Both the position numbers and the translations under genes were made by a program. Below the pieces are notes generated by a model. That model ran no database searches, was not told the DNA's origin, and saw only the letters and a program-made list of their open reading frames with translations. From assembly GCF_900110125.1 (NCBI RefSeq), contig NZ_FOCN01000006.1, positions 1-64,000 on the forward strand: a stretch of DNA of 64,000 nt, read 5' to 3'. Origin of the DNA: Cryobacterium luteum (lineage in GTDB: Bacteria > Actinomycetota > Actinomycetes > Actinomycetales > Microbacteriaceae). Numbering within the stretch: the first letter of the stretch is position 1; every line of letters begins with the position of its first letter. Below are positions 50,384-60,097 of this stretch, piece by piece.

Positions 50384-52066
50384 TCAGTCTTCCCACATGG
50401 GTACGCGCAGCCCGCGCTCGCGGGCCACCTCCTCGGCCCGCTCGTAGCCGGCATCCACATGGCGCATAACGCCGGTACCGGGGTCGTTGGTCAGTACACG
50501 CTCGATCTTCTCGGCGGCTAGTGGGGTGCCGTCGGCGACGATGACCTGCCCGGCGTGGATGCTGCGGCCGATTCCCACGCCGCCGCCGTGGTGTATCGAC
50601 ACCCAGGTGGCGCCGGAGGCGGTGTTCAGCAGGGCGTTCAACAGCGGCCAGTCGGCGATCGCATCTGAGCCGTCCAACATATCCTCGGTCTCGCGGTACG
50701 GCGAGGCGACCGAGCCGGAGTCGAGGTGGTCGCGGCCGATCACGATGGGTGCGCGCAGTTCGCCGGAGGCGACCATCTCGTTGAACTTCAGGCCGGCGAG
50801 GTGCCGTTCCTTGTAGCCGAGCCAGCAGATGCGGGCCGGCAGGCCTTCGAACTGCACCTTCTCTTCGGCCTTGGTGATCCAGCGGTGCAGGCCGGCGTCG
50901 TTCGGGAACAGCTCGAGGATGGCCTTGTCGGTGGCCAGGATGTCGGCCGGGTCGCCGGAGAGCGCGACCCAGCGGAACGGGCCCTTGCCCTCGGCGAACA
51001 GCGGTCGAATGTAGGCCGGCACAAAACCGGGAAACTCGAATGCTCGATCGTAGCCGCCGAGCTTTGCCTCGGCGCGAATGGAGTTGCCGTAGTCGAAGAC
51101 TTCGGCGCCGGCATCCTGAAATTCCACCATGGCCTTGACCTGCCTGGCCATCGCGGCGCGGGCGCGTACGGTGAACTCTTCCGGGTTCTCGGCCGCGTAG
51201 GCATGCCACTCCTCAACGGTGACTCCCTCCGGCAGATAGGAGAGCGGGTCGTGGGCACTGGTCTGGTCGGTGACGATGTCGATTGGAACCTTGCGCGCCA
51301 GTAACTCCGCGAATACCGTAGCGGCGTTGCCGACCAGCCCCACCGACAGGGCCCGACGTTCGTCCTTGGCCGCGAGCACCCGGGCGATGGCGTCGTCGAT
51401 GTCGTCGGTCATTTCGTCGAGGTAGCCGTGGTCGACCCGGCGTTGCAGCCGGGCCGGGTCGACGTCGACGATGAGCACGACGCCGTCGTTCATGGTGACG
51501 GCGAGCGGCTGCGCGCCGCCCATGCCGCCGGCCCCGCCGGTCAACGTCAGGGTGCCGGCCAGGGTGCCATTGAATCTTCTCGTCGCGACGGCGCCGAAGG
51601 TTTCGTAGGTGCCCTGCAGAATGCCCTGGGTGCCGATGTAAATCCACGAGCCGGCGGTCATCTGCCCGTACATGGTGAGCCCCAGGTGCTCGAGGCGGCG
51701 AAACTCGGGCCAGGTGGCCCAGTCGCCGACGAGGTTAGAGTTGGCGATGAGTACCCGGGGGGCCCATTCGTGGGTGCGGAAGACGCCGACCGGTTTACCG
51801 GACTGCACGAGCAGGGTTTCGTCTTTCTCGAGGGTTTCGAGGGTGCGCACGATCGCGTCGTAGCATTCCCAGTTTCGGGCGGCCTTGCCGGTGCCGCCGT
51901 AGACGACGAGGTCGTCGGGGCGCTCGGCGACGTCCGGGTCGAGGTTGTTCATGAGCATGCGCAGGGGGCCCTCGGTCTGCCAGCTCTTCGCGGTGAGTTC
52001 GGTGCCGCGGGCGGCACGAACGGGGCGTGCGGTGTGAATGGCACTCTTCGATGTGCTGGTCGTCAT
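50384..52066 (-). CDS. hutU: Urocanate hydratase
   Basis: 560 residues, the usual length. [84 protein letters not shown], and [21 protein letters not shown] are urocanase signatures with the tightly bound NAD site. It hydrates urocanate to imidazolonepropionate. It lies 15 bases downstream of a PrmC-like gene and heads hutU-hutF-hutI-hutD. Histidine ammonia-lyase (hutH) is not in the window. Confidence 0.97.
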   Translation of the reverse strand: MTTSTSKSAIHTARPVRAARGTELTAKSWQTEGPLRMLMNNLDPDVAERPDDLVVYGGTGKAARNWECYDAIVRTLETLEKDETLLVQSGKPVGVFRTHEWAPRVLIANSNLVGDWATWPEFRRLEHLGLTMYGQMTAGSWIYIGTQGILQGTYETFGAVATRRFNGTLAGTLTLTGGAGGMGGAQPLAVTMNDGVVLIVDVDPARLQRRVDHGYLDEMTDDIDDAIARVLAAKDERRALSVGLVGNAATVFAELLARKVPIDIVTDQTSAHDPLSYLPEGVTVEEWHAYAAENPEEFTVRARAAMARQVKAMVEFQDAGAEVFDYGNSIRAEAKLGGYDRAFEFPGFVPAYIRPLFAEGKGPFRWVALSGDPADILATDKAILELFPNDAGLHRWITKAEEKVQFEGLPARICWLGYKERHLAGLKFNEMVASGELRAPIVIGRDHLDSGSVASPYRETEDMLDGSDAIADWPLLNALLNTASGATWVSIHHGGGVGIGRSIHAGQVIVADGTPLAAEKIERVLTNDPGTGVMRHVDAGYERAEEVARERGLRVPMWED

Positions 52067-52081
52067 GCGTATCTCCCTCGA

Positions 52082-52888
52082 TTACCGACTTACCCGATCA
52101 CTGAGGGTATCCGCTCGAGGCTGCCGCAGACCGAGGACCACGGTCGAATCCAGCTCCTCGCTGCGGCCGATGCGGGCCAGCAGCCCGTTCAGGCCGAAGA
52201 TCGCGGCCGTCTGCGGGGCTTGGCGCTGCCCGGTTTCAACGAGCAGGCATCCGCTGGTCGAAAGCCACTGTGGCGCTCCAGACGCAATGCGGCGCTGAAC
52301 GTCGAGGCCGTCATCGCCGCCATCTGCGGAGGCGCGCGGTTCGTAGAGGCGGGCCTCGATCGGCATGAGGGCGACCTCGTCGGTCGGAACATAGGGTGCA
52401 TTAGCGACGATGATGTCGACCCGACCCAACAGCGATGTCGGGAGCGGTTTGAACAGGTCACCCTCGAACACCTGCCCGCGGTCGGCCAGATTACGGCGCG
52501 CACAGGCCACCGCCAGCGGATCAATGTCGACCGCGAAAAACGAGGAATCCGGCAGCGCTGCCGCCAGCGTGGCGGCAACCGCGCCCGAACCGCAGCAGAG
52601 ATCGACGATGACGGCGTCGCTCGCGCAGAGCGCCAGGGCCTGCTCCACCAGGAACTCGGTGCGCCGGCGCGGTACGAACACGCGCGGGTCCACCAGAATC
52701 CGCCGGCCGCAGAACTCGGCCCAGCCGAGAATCTGCTCGAGCGGCAGCCCGGCTACGCGGCGGTCGATCATGCCCTTCAGCTCAGCCGGCGACTGTTTGA
52801 CCGACAGCAGCAGGCTCGCCTCCTCTTCGGCGAAGACACAGCCGGCAGCGCGCAGCCTCGAGGCGATACCCACCAAGTCTGCGATCAT
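52082..52888 (-). CDS. PrmC/HemK-like protein N5-glutamine methyltransferase paralogue
   Basis: 268 residues. A helical N-terminus and GLPLEQILGWAEFCGRRILVDPRVFVPRRRTEFLVEQAL match PrmC. The SAM site is VDLCCGSGAVAATLA and FAVDIDPLAV. The catalytic (N/D)PPY motif of glutamine methyltransferases appears as N163-A-P-Y166, a variant seen in actinobacterial paralogues whose substrate is unknown. It is probably not the main release-factor methylase. It starts the long minus-strand run ahead of hutU. Confidence 0.85.
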   Translation of the reverse strand: MIADLVGIASRLRAAGCVFAEEEASLLLSVKQSPAELKGMIDRRVAGLPLEQILGWAEFCGRRILVDPRVFVPRRRTEFLVEQALALCASDAVIVDLCCGSGAVAATLAAALPDSSFFAVDIDPLAVACARRNLADRGQVFEGDLFKPLPTSLLGRVDIIVANAPYVPTDEVALMPIEARLYEPRASADGGDDGLDVQRRIASGAPQWLSTSGCLLVETGQRQAPQTAAIFGLNGLLARIGRSEELDSTVVLGLRQPRADTLSDRVSR

Positions 52889-52969
52889 GACCGCCTCCTG
52901 TCGAAGCCGAGCACGGGCATCCTACGCCCGGGTCTTGATGGCCGCCGGGTGCGTGATTACCCTGAAAGC

Positions 52970-53242
52970 ATGTGCCGAAACATTCAAGTCCTGCATAACT
53001 TCGAGCCCGCCGCTACCGACGACGAAGTGCATGCGGCCGCGCTGCAATACGTGCGCAAGATCAGCGGCTCGACGCATCCGTCGAAGGCCAACGCGGAGGC
53101 GTTCGAGCGTGCGGTGCACGAGATCGCCCATATCTCGAGGCATCTGCTCGAAGACCTCGTGAGTACTGCGCCGCCCAAGAATCGGGAGATCGAAGCCGAC
53201 AAAGCCCGGGCACGCTCGCAGAAGCGGTTCGCTGCGGCTTAG
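52970..53242 (+). CDS. DUF2277-domain protein
   Basis: 90 residues. MCRNIQVLHNFEPAATDDEVHAAALQYVRKISGSTHPSKANAEAFERAVHEIA is the DUF2277 signature. The family is small, helical and conserved in Actinobacteria; its function is unknown. ATG 52970 is supported by the invariant MCRNI start, though the frame is open for far longer upstream as a shadow of the genes on the other strand. Its 3' end overlaps the next minus-strand gene by 4 bases. Confidence 0.92.
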   Translation: MCRNIQVLHNFEPAATDDEVHAAALQYVRKISGSTHPSKANAEAFERAVHEIAHISRHLLEDLVSTAPPKNREIEADKARARSQKRFAAA

Positions 53243-53676
53243 CGGCTTCGCCAGTCAGCCCAGAGCACCATGACGGCCGCCGCGATGCTGGAGGCCAGGC
53301 CGAAGACCAGCCCGAAGGCCATGGTGATGCCGGCATACGCGGCATCGTCCAGCAGCGTCAGTGCGATGGACACCCCGACAGACAGCAGCAGCACACCGAC
53401 GACCGCGCCCAACGCCGCGATGAAGGTGCGCAGGCGCCGCGATCTCGCGAGGTGACGGTCGAGAATGGCCACGGCAGCGAGCCCGCCCAGCATCGCGCAC
53501 AACGCTATGATCGCGCCGATCACGCCGTAGTTCGCCATGGACAGCGCCAGAAACCAAAACCGATAGTCGGTTTCACCGCTTCCGGCATTGGTCATGACTA
53601 CGGCCACGGCGGCCGCGATCAGAAACCCAACGAACGGCGCGAACACGGCGATGCGCCAGTAGCGCCGAATGATCAT
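53239..53676 (-). CDS. Four-helix membrane protein of unknown function
   Basis: 145 residues with four hydrophobic segments: IAVFAPFVGFLIAAAVAVVM, ANYGVIGAIIALCAMLGGLAAVAIL, LRTFIAALGAVVGVLLLSVGVSIALTLL and AGITMAFGLVFGLASSIAAAVMVLW. No family was recognised. A short hydrophobic open frame on the same strand just upstream (53692 to about 53850) has no usable start codon and is not called. Confidence 0.6.
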   Translation of the reverse strand: MIIRRYWRIAVFAPFVGFLIAAAVAVVMTNAGSGETDYRFWFLALSMANYGVIGAIIALCAMLGGLAAVAILDRHLARSRRLRTFIAALGAVVGVLLLSVGVSIALTLLDDAAYAGITMAFGLVFGLASSIAAAVMVLWADWRSR

Positions 53677-53881
53677 GAGCCCACCCTACGTCTAGAACTC
53701 CACCCAGGGGCTGGGTAGCGGATGCTGCCCCGCCTCCGGCTGGACTCGCTCGCTTCGCCGGTCCGCTCGGTACACCAGGATCGCGGCCACCATGCCCGAC
53801 GCGCTGGCAAGGGCCACACTGATAATGATGTCGAGCGCTGAACCAACATGGCTCCCACCCTATGGGGCGGTCGGCATCCAT

Positions 53882-54245
53882 TCAGTCGGTAGTGGGGTCG
53901 ATGACCCGATCGGTGAGGTGCGCTCCGAAGTAGTCGGACTGCTGCGACATAACCTCCCGCATCGACTCGTCCCGGCTCACGCCGTAGACGGTGCTCATGA
54001 AGTTCAGTCCGCGTTGGATGGCCCAGATCTCAGCGTGACGATCCGGCGACAGAATCTGCGCCGGGTCGCCCACAGCCACCCAGCCGATCGGCACGACCGC
54101 CCCGTCGTGCAGGCGACTCTTGATCTGCACCACAGCGTTGATGCGCACCTCGGCGCGTTTGCCGATCACCGCACCGGGAAACAACGCCGCACCGGTAGGC
54201 GGACTCGTGGACGGTCGGCCGGTTTCCGCGATGTTCGATCAGCAT
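53882..54245 (-). pseudogene. Gamma carbonic anhydrase-like hexapeptide protein with internal deletion and frameshift
   Basis: On the minus strand the gene opens at 54245 with MLIEHRGNRPTVHESAY, the N-terminus of actinobacterial left-handed beta-helix (gamma carbonic anhydrase/acetyltransferase-like) proteins. The frame then shifts, and the next frame carries GAALFPGAVIGKRAEVRINAVVQ...PIGWVAVGDPAQILSPDRHAEIWAI to a normal end at 53882. Roughly 70-80 residues of hexapeptide repeats between the two parts are missing. From 54184 on, an ATT/GTG start could still yield a 100-residue piece, but the active site is lost. Confidence 0.8.
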
Positions 54246-54386
54246 GCACAGACACTATCGACGCTGCCCGCCGCGCGGTCATGAATTGCCAATGTTGTGC
54301 GCTCTGGCTTCACCGGCCCTTGTCGGGCCGCATGAACCGCATTACTGTAGCGATCACGTCGTGGCCAGCATCGGAAGGACACGGGA

Positions 54387-56129
54387 ATGAATTTTGTTCG
54401 CGCTCCGAAGCCGTCCCGCATCATCCGTCGCAGCCTCGCTGTGCTCGCCGTTGGCGCGATTGTCGCCGCTTCGGTGGCGCTGTTGCCCACGAATGACGCC
54501 TCTGCATTGCTGCCATCGTCGTTGCCGCCATCCGCGCAGGCCGTCGTGCAGACCGCACCCGACCTGGCCAAAATCTGCGCGCGACTCAAGCGCACGGTCG
54601 CGAAAACCACCCTGTGCAGCCACGGGCCCGACCCCGTCGGGGCTTTCGGTGGTGCAACCAAGCTGAAGCAGACATCCGCTGGCGAGGAACAGGGCGTGGC
54701 CGTCGCGCCGGCCTCGGAACTGACCGCGCTGTGCAGCGCCACTGGGGTAAGCGGCAAGCGTATCGAGGTGATCTACGGTGTGCCGCAGGATCGCACCAAC
54801 CGGTTCAGTACGATGCTGGCGCCGGTACGGGACATGATGCGGCAGGTCAACAACAATCTCGAGGCAGCGGATGCCGCCACCAGCCAAAATTACCGCTTTC
54901 TGTGCACAAATGGTGTGGACGTGACGGTGCGAAACGTGACGCTGTCCCCGGTCGGCAGCGACGGAATTTTCACCTTCGATGACTATGTGCTCAGCCTGCA
55001 GAACCAGGTCGAGTTCGGTCTGGGACCGGTGAACTACCTCCAAAACGACCGCCTGTACATCGCGTATATCGATCAGATTCAGGATGTCTACCCGTTCGGC
55101 GGTCAGGGCGAACTGTCCATCGACGATCAGCCGAATCCGGCCGCGAACGCCAACAATGACTCACGCCCGCGCTACTCCATGTCGGCCTACCTGGACATGC
55201 CCGTGATCGCGCACGAGATCGGCCACAACATTGGGGCCGTGCAGGATTCGGCGCCGCACTCGAGCAAGGGCGGCCACTGCTACGACGAGGCCGACCTGAT
55301 GTGTTACGACGACGGGGGACCGTATTTCGCCCTCGGCGGCACACTCACCTTCACCTGCGCCGGGGCGGACTCCGCCATCGACTGCCACGACGAGGACTAC
55401 TACTACCCGGGCACGCCGCCCGCCTCGAACTATCTCGCCACCCACTGGAACACCGCCAACAGCGGGTTTCTGACGCCGATCGTGTTGGCGGTGCCGCCAA
55501 TCGTCACAGTGAAATCGCCACTGACCCTCGCTACCCGGGTTGCGCAAACGGCCAATGTGACAGCCACGTTCAGCACGGCCGTGCAGGGTGTCTCGACGAC
55601 CACGATGCGGCTGAAGAACCCGGCCGGTGCGGTTCTGGCGGCCGCCGTGAGTTACAACGCGAGTACCCGGGTCGCGACGCTCAATCCCACTGCGACGCTC
55701 AGCGCCGACACCAAGTACAGCCTGAGCCTCACCGGGGGCGTGACCGGTATCCGCGATGCGGCGGGAATCCCGCTCCGGTCCACGGGGTGGAGCTTCACGA
55801 CCGGGCCGGCGCCCACGATCAGCACCCGCACCCCGGCGAGTGGGGCCACCGGTGCCAGCCGCAGCGCGAGTGTCTCGGCGACGTTCAACGAGGGAATGGC
55901 CGGGGTGTCGGCATCCACTTTCACGCTGAAGAATGCGACGACCGGCGCTTCGATCCCCGCCGTGGTCTCGCGCAGCGGCACGACCAACCAGTGGATCCTG
56001 AACCCCAACTCCACCCTCGCCGCACGGACCGGTTTCACCGTCACGGTCACCGGCGGCACATCGGGCGCACGCGACCTGGCCGGCAATCCGGTCTCGACGA
56101 GCACGTGGAAATTCACGACCGGCAGTTAG
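54387..56129 (+). CDS. Secreted zinc metalloprotease with two Ig-like (Big_5) repeats
   Basis: 580 residues. A signal peptide (RRSLAVLAVGAIVAASVALLPTNDASA) leads to a protease domain with H276-E-x2-H280 in VIAHEIGHNIGAVQDSAPH. H291 is a candidate third ligand, and DLMCYDDGG acts as Met-turn-like region, a pattern known in actinobacterial secreted peptidases. Two tandem Big_5 domains follow (~375-475 and ~475-580), each ending in a (G)WSFTTG or TWKFTTG strand. It probably acts outside the cell on protein. There is no cell-wall anchor. Confidence 0.82.
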   Translation: MNFVRAPKPSRIIRRSLAVLAVGAIVAASVALLPTNDASALLPSSLPPSAQAVVQTAPDLAKICARLKRTVAKTTLCSHGPDPVGAFGGATKLKQTSAGEEQGVAVAPASELTALCSATGVSGKRIEVIYGVPQDRTNRFSTMLAPVRDMMRQVNNNLEAADAATSQNYRFLCTNGVDVTVRNVTLSPVGSDGIFTFDDYVLSLQNQVEFGLGPVNYLQNDRLYIAYIDQIQDVYPFGGQGELSIDDQPNPAANANNDSRPRYSMSAYLDMPVIAHEIGHNIGAVQDSAPHSSKGGHCYDEADLMCYDDGGPYFALGGTLTFTCAGADSAIDCHDEDYYYPGTPPASNYLATHWNTANSGFLTPIVLAVPPIVTVKSPLTLATRVAQTANVTATFSTAVQGVSTTTMRLKNPAGAVLAAAVSYNASTRVATLNPTATLSADTKYSLSLTGGVTGIRDAAGIPLRSTGWSFTTGPAPTISTRTPASGATGASRSASVSATFNEGMAGVSASTFTLKNATTGASIPAVVSRSGTTNQWILNPNSTLAARTGFTVTVTGGTSGARDLAGNPVSTSTWKFTTGS

Positions 56130-56138
56130 TCTGAAGCG

Positions 56139-57311
56139 ATGCCAGCTTTGCCTGACCTCGTCTGCTCCGAATGCGCTGCCGTCTACCCGGTCGAGAGCCT
56201 GGCCTGGCAGTGTGCGTGCGGTGCAACTCTCGACGTCGTCGACTTCGCCGGCACAGTGGATGCCGCGGCGCTGGCCGGCCGCGAAACCTCACTCTGGCGC
56301 TACGCCGAAGCCCTGCCGATCGCGGTTGATCCAGCGATCTCGCTGGGCGAGGGCCTGTCGCCGCTCGTGCCCTCCCTGGCGCTCGCCCACGTGCAGCTCA
56401 AGCTTGACTTTCTGCTGCCGACGCTCTCGTTCAAAGACCGCGGCGCGGTGGTGCTTGCGACGCTTGCCAAACGGCTGGGAGTCACGCAGGCCATGGTCGA
56501 CAGCAGCGGGAACGCCGGCACCGCGATGGCCGCCTATTTCGGTCGGGCGGGCATCGGCTGCACCGTGTACGTCCCGGAATCCACCTCGCCCGGCAAACTC
56601 GCCCAGATGCGCGCGCACGGCGCGACGGTCGAATTGGTGCCCGGTTCCCGTGCGGACACCTCCGCGGCGGCACTGCGGGCCGCGGGACAGCCCGGGGTCA
56701 TGTACGCGAGCCACGTCTACCACCCGTACTTTCTGCACGGCGTCAAGACCTACGGCTACGAGATCTGGGAGCAGCGCGGGCGCTCGCTGCCCGAGACGGT
56801 GGTGGTTCCGGTCGGCAACGGCACGCTGCTGCTCGGCTGCTACCTCGCCTTCCGTGAGCTGGTAGCCGCGGGACTTGCCGAGCGGATGCCGCGGCTCTGC
56901 GCGGTGCAGGCATCCGCTTGTTCGCCGCTCGAGCAGGCCATGGCGCAGGGACTCGACGCACCCGTGGCTGTTCAGAGCGGCGCCACCATCGCGGAGGGTA
57001 TCGCCATTGCGGCACCGCCGCGGGGAAAACAGATTCTGGCGGCCGTGCGAGCCACCGGCGGCACGATCATCTCCGTCACCGACCGGCAAACCGCGGCAGC
57101 GCGGCAGGAGCTCGCCGACGAGGGGCTTTTTGTTGAGCCGACCTCCGCGGTCAGTTTCGCCGCGGTACGCGCGGCCGCCGACCAGACGTTCGACTTCGAC
57201 AGCCCCACCTGGACCACGGCTGCGACCCTGCTCACGGCCTGTTCGGTGGTCGTTCCCCTGTGCGGTGCCGGCCTGAAATCGCCCGGCGACACCACCAGGG
57301 CCCAGGCATGA
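56139..57311 (+). CDS. Threonine synthase-like PLP enzyme
   Basis: 390 residues. A zinc-ribbon N-terminus (C9-x2-C12, C25-x-C27) is followed by the fold-type II PLP domain: K99 in PTLSFKDRGAVV (Schiff-base Lys), DSSGNAGTAMAAYFGRAG, VPVGNGTLLLG (phosphate loop) and the C-terminal CGAGLKSPG. The family converts O-phosphohomoserine to threonine, but stand-alone paralogues with zinc ribbons may do other beta/gamma eliminations. It overlaps the next gene by 4 bases. Confidence 0.87.
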   Translation: MPALPDLVCSECAAVYPVESLAWQCACGATLDVVDFAGTVDAAALAGRETSLWRYAEALPIAVDPAISLGEGLSPLVPSLALAHVQLKLDFLLPTLSFKDRGAVVLATLAKRLGVTQAMVDSSGNAGTAMAAYFGRAGIGCTVYVPESTSPGKLAQMRAHGATVELVPGSRADTSAAALRAAGQPGVMYASHVYHPYFLHGVKTYGYEIWEQRGRSLPETVVVPVGNGTLLLGCYLAFRELVAAGLAERMPRLCAVQASACSPLEQAMAQGLDAPVAVQSGATIAEGIAIAAPPRGKQILAAVRATGGTIISVTDRQTAAARQELADEGLFVEPTSAVSFAAVRAAADQTFDFDSPTWTTAATLLTACSVVVPLCGAGLKSPGDTTRAQA

Positions 57312-57490
57312 GCGCGGAGCAGTCAGACACCGCGGAAAACCCGATCTGTCCGGCCTGCGGCACCGAGATGATCACGGACGGCGTCGACACCGCCGACGGC
57401 CTGGAGGAGTGTCATCGGTGCCCGCGGTGCCGCCTCGTCATCGTCGTGCCGGGCCTGTGGTCGCAAATTCACCTCCGCGACGACCGCTAA
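57308..57490 (+). CDS. Small zinc-ribbon protein
   Basis: 60 residues with CPAC (C19 and C22 in NPICPACGTEM) and CHRCPRC, giving a four- or five-cysteine zinc ribbon. It overlaps the PLP enzyme stop (ATGA), so the two are translationally coupled. It may be a metal-binding accessory of that enzyme; no family was recognised. Confidence 0.6.
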   Translation: MSAEQSDTAENPICPACGTEMITDGVDTADGLEECHRCPRCRLVIVVPGLWSQIHLRDDR

Positions 57491-57540
57491 CCTGTGGGCA
57501 TCGCCAGTTCTATCCACGGCGTGTGAGAGTCAGGGTGTCA

Positions 57541-58170
57541 ATGAGTATTGTTTCCGAGTCACGACCACAGCTGTTAAATGCACCCATCGTCGAGCTTCAA
57601 ACGGTTCACCGGCCGAGCATTTCGGATCCGGGTTCGCTGGGGCTGGGAGCGTTCGCCCTGACCACGTTCATGCTGAGCCTGGCCAACACCGGGCTGGTGC
57701 CAGCGGCCGGTGCCGCGGTTTTGGGCGTCGCCCTGTTCTACGGCGGAATCGCCCAGCTTGCAGCCGGCATGTGGGAATTCGCCACGGGAAACACCTTCGC
57801 CGCGACAGCATTCACCTCGTATGGCGCATTTTGGCTGTCGTTTTGGTGGTTGGAGACGAACCCCGACGTCGCAGAACACGCCGGAGCGAGCGGAGTGGGT
57901 GTCTACCTGCTGGTCTGGGCCATCTTCACCGCGTACATGACGATTGCCGCTGTGAAAACGAATCGGGTCATCCTGACCGTCTTCATTCTCTTGACGGTGA
58001 CGTTCATTGCCCTCGCCATGGGTAAGTTCACCGGATTCAGCGCTCTGAGTCAGACCGGCGGCTGGCTGGGGCTGGCGACAGCGTTGACCGCCTGGTATGG
58101 GTCGGCGGCTGTCGTCGTCAATGCCACCTGGGGACGCACGGTCTTCCCCATCGGCGCCGCAAAACGCTGA
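57541..58170 (+). CDS. GPR1/FUN34/YaaH (SatP-type) acetate transporter
   Basis: 209 residues with six membrane segments. The family motif appears as DPGSLGLGAFALTTFMLSLANTG (usual NPAPLGL), then LFYGGIAQLAAGMWEFATGNTFAATAFTSYGAFWLS. It should take up acetate and succinate with protons. It lies immediately before isocitrate lyase, which is needed for growth on acetate, so a joint role is likely. ATG 57541 is chosen because the family begins there; a longer frame upstream overlaps the zinc-ribbon gene. Confidence 0.92.
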   Translation: MSIVSESRPQLLNAPIVELQTVHRPSISDPGSLGLGAFALTTFMLSLANTGLVPAAGAAVLGVALFYGGIAQLAAGMWEFATGNTFAATAFTSYGAFWLSFWWLETNPDVAEHAGASGVGVYLLVWAIFTAYMTIAAVKTNRVILTVFILLTVTFIALAMGKFTGFSALSQTGGWLGLATALTAWYGSAAVVVNATWGRTVFPIGAAKR

Positions 58171-58389
58171 TCCGCGGGCGCCGCCCGATGCGTGCGGCGC
58201 CCCCTGGTTTGGGGTCTTCGGCCCGACGCTGGGTGAGAATCTTTCTGTAACCAGAATAATCGCGTTTCTTCTGGTCAACTTTCTTGAGAAGAGCAGTTGT
58301 TCTTGCGCCAATCTTGATTTAACAGCCGATAGCGGCCCGTTGAGTCAGTAGTCCCGGCTCAGCCCAACTCAGACGTCGAAGGAAAGAAT

Positions 58390-60006
58390 ATGACTGCGTA
58401 CCAGAAAGACATCGAGGACATCGAAGCCCTCAAACAGCAGGTTGGAAGCAGCTGGGACGCCATCAACCCCGAGTCCGTCGCCCGCATGCGCGCCCAGAAC
58501 CGGTTCAAGACCGGCCTGGAGATCGCGCAGTACACCGCCGACATCATGCGCAAGGACATGGGGGAGTACGACGCTGACTCCTCCGTCTACACCCAGTCGC
58601 TGGGCGTCTGGCACGGTTTCATCGGCCAGCAGAAGATGATCTCGATCAAGAAGCACCTCAAGACCACCAACAAGCGTTACCTCTACCTGTCCGGCTGGAT
58701 GGTTGCCGCTCTGCGCAGCGAGTTCGGTCCGCTCCCCGACCAGTCCATGCACGAGAAGACGACTGTTCCCGCTCTCGTCGAGGAGATCTACACCTTCCTC
58801 CGCCAGGCCGACGCCCGCGAGCTCGACTTGCTCTTCACCGGTCTCGACAACGCCCGCATCGTTGGCGACGACGCCAAGGCCGCGGCGATCCAGACCCAGA
58901 TCGACAACTTCGAAACCCACGTCGTGCCGATCATCGCGGACATCGACGCCGGTTTTGGTAACCCCGAAGCCACCTACCTCCTGGCCAAGAAGATGATCGA
59001 GGCCGGCGCCTGCGCCATCCAGATCGAGAACCAGGTATCGGACGAGAAGCAGTGTGGCCACCAGGACGGTAAAGTCACCGTTCCTCACGAAGACTTCATC
59101 GCCAAGTTGAACGCCGTTCGTTACGCGTTCCTCGAACTCGGCATCGAAAACGGCATCATCGTCTCGCGCACCGACTCCCTCGGTGCCGGTCTCACGCAGA
59201 AGCTCGCCGTAACGTACACGCCCGGTGACCTCGGCGACCAGTACAACTCCTTCCTCGACGTAGACGAAATCACCGAAGCCGACCTCGGCAACGGCGACGT
59301 CGTCATCAAGCGTGACGGCAAGCTGCTTCGCCCGAAGCGCCTGGCCAGCAACCTGTTCCAGTTCCGCGCCGGAACCGGTGAGGCGCGCTGCGTGCTCGAC
59401 AGCATCACGTCGCTGCAGAACGGTGCTGACCTGCTCTGGATCGAAACCGAGAAGCCGCACATCGGGCAGATCGCCGCGATGATGAACGAGGTCCGTAAAG
59501 AGATTCCGAACGCCAAGCTGGTCTACAACAACAGCCCGTCGTTCAACTGGACCTTGAACTTCCGTCAGCAGGCCTACGACGCACTCCTCGCCGAGGGCAA
59601 GGATGTCTCCGCTTACGATCGCGCCAAGCTCATGAGCGTCGACTACGACGAGACCGAACTGGCTCTGAACGCCGACGAGAAGATTCGCACCTTCCAGCGC
59701 GACAGCTCGAAAGAGGCTGGAATCTTCCACCACCTCATCACCCTGCCGACCTACCACACGGCTGCACTGTCAACGGATGACCTGGCCAAGGGCTACTTTG
59801 CCGATCAGGGCATGCTCGCCTACGTCAAGGGTGTGCAGCGTCGCGAAATTCGCGAGGGAATCGCCACGGTCAAGCACCAGAACATGTCTGGATCTGACCT
59901 CGGTGACAACCACAAGGAGTACTTCGCCGGTGCAGCAGCCCTCAAGGCTGGCGGCGTGAACAACACGAGCAACCAGTTCGACGAACCGGCTCTGAGCAGC
60001 CACTGA
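58390..60006 (+). CDS. aceA: Isocitrate lyase (long, ~530-residue form)
   Basis: 538 residues. IIADIDAGFGNPEATYLLAKKMIEAGACAIQIENQ (metal-binding acids) and KQCGHQDGK (catalytic C222) are ICL signatures. YNNSPSFNW and the long C-terminus belong to the Pseudomonas-type subfamily (about 531 aa) and not the short 430-residue actinobacterial Icl1. It splits isocitrate to glyoxylate and succinate in the glyoxylate shunt. GGAAAG precedes the ATG, and a 218-base region upstream should hold its promoter. It ends at a strong terminator. Confidence 0.95.
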   Translation: MTAYQKDIEDIEALKQQVGSSWDAINPESVARMRAQNRFKTGLEIAQYTADIMRKDMGEYDADSSVYTQSLGVWHGFIGQQKMISIKKHLKTTNKRYLYLSGWMVAALRSEFGPLPDQSMHEKTTVPALVEEIYTFLRQADARELDLLFTGLDNARIVGDDAKAAAIQTQIDNFETHVVPIIADIDAGFGNPEATYLLAKKMIEAGACAIQIENQVSDEKQCGHQDGKVTVPHEDFIAKLNAVRYAFLELGIENGIIVSRTDSLGAGLTQKLAVTYTPGDLGDQYNSFLDVDEITEADLGNGDVVIKRDGKLLRPKRLASNLFQFRAGTGEARCVLDSITSLQNGADLLWIETEKPHIGQIAAMMNEVRKEIPNAKLVYNNSPSFNWTLNFRQQAYDALLAEGKDVSAYDRAKLMSVDYDETELALNADEKIRTFQRDSSKEAGIFHHLITLPTYHTAALSTDDLAKGYFADQGMLAYVKGVQRREIREGIATVKHQNMSGSDLGDNHKEYFAGAAALKAGGVNNTSNQFDEPALSSH

Positions 60007-60020
60007 CTCCAACTGCACTA

Positions 60021-60058
60021 ACGACGAGGCCCCAGTCGAAAGACTGGGGCCTCGTCGT
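60021..60058 (+). terminator. Strong terminator hairpin after isocitrate lyase
   Basis: A perfect 17-bp stem (60021-60037 with 60042-60058) closes on a GAAA tetraloop and is followed by TGTTGTGTC. It starts 14 bases after the aceA stop. Confidence 0.9.
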
Positions 60059-60097
60059 TGTTGTGTCGGACCAAACTGAACCGGCATACCATCAGGC

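Noticed and set aside
51428..52969. Long plus-strand extension ahead of the DUF2277 gene
   Set aside because: It is antisense to hutU and the PrmC-like gene; the DUF2277 family starts at MCRNI (52970).
53692..53850. Short hydrophobic minus-strand frame
   Set aside because: It encodes a plausible membrane helix but has no ATG/GTG/TTG before it, so no gene is called.
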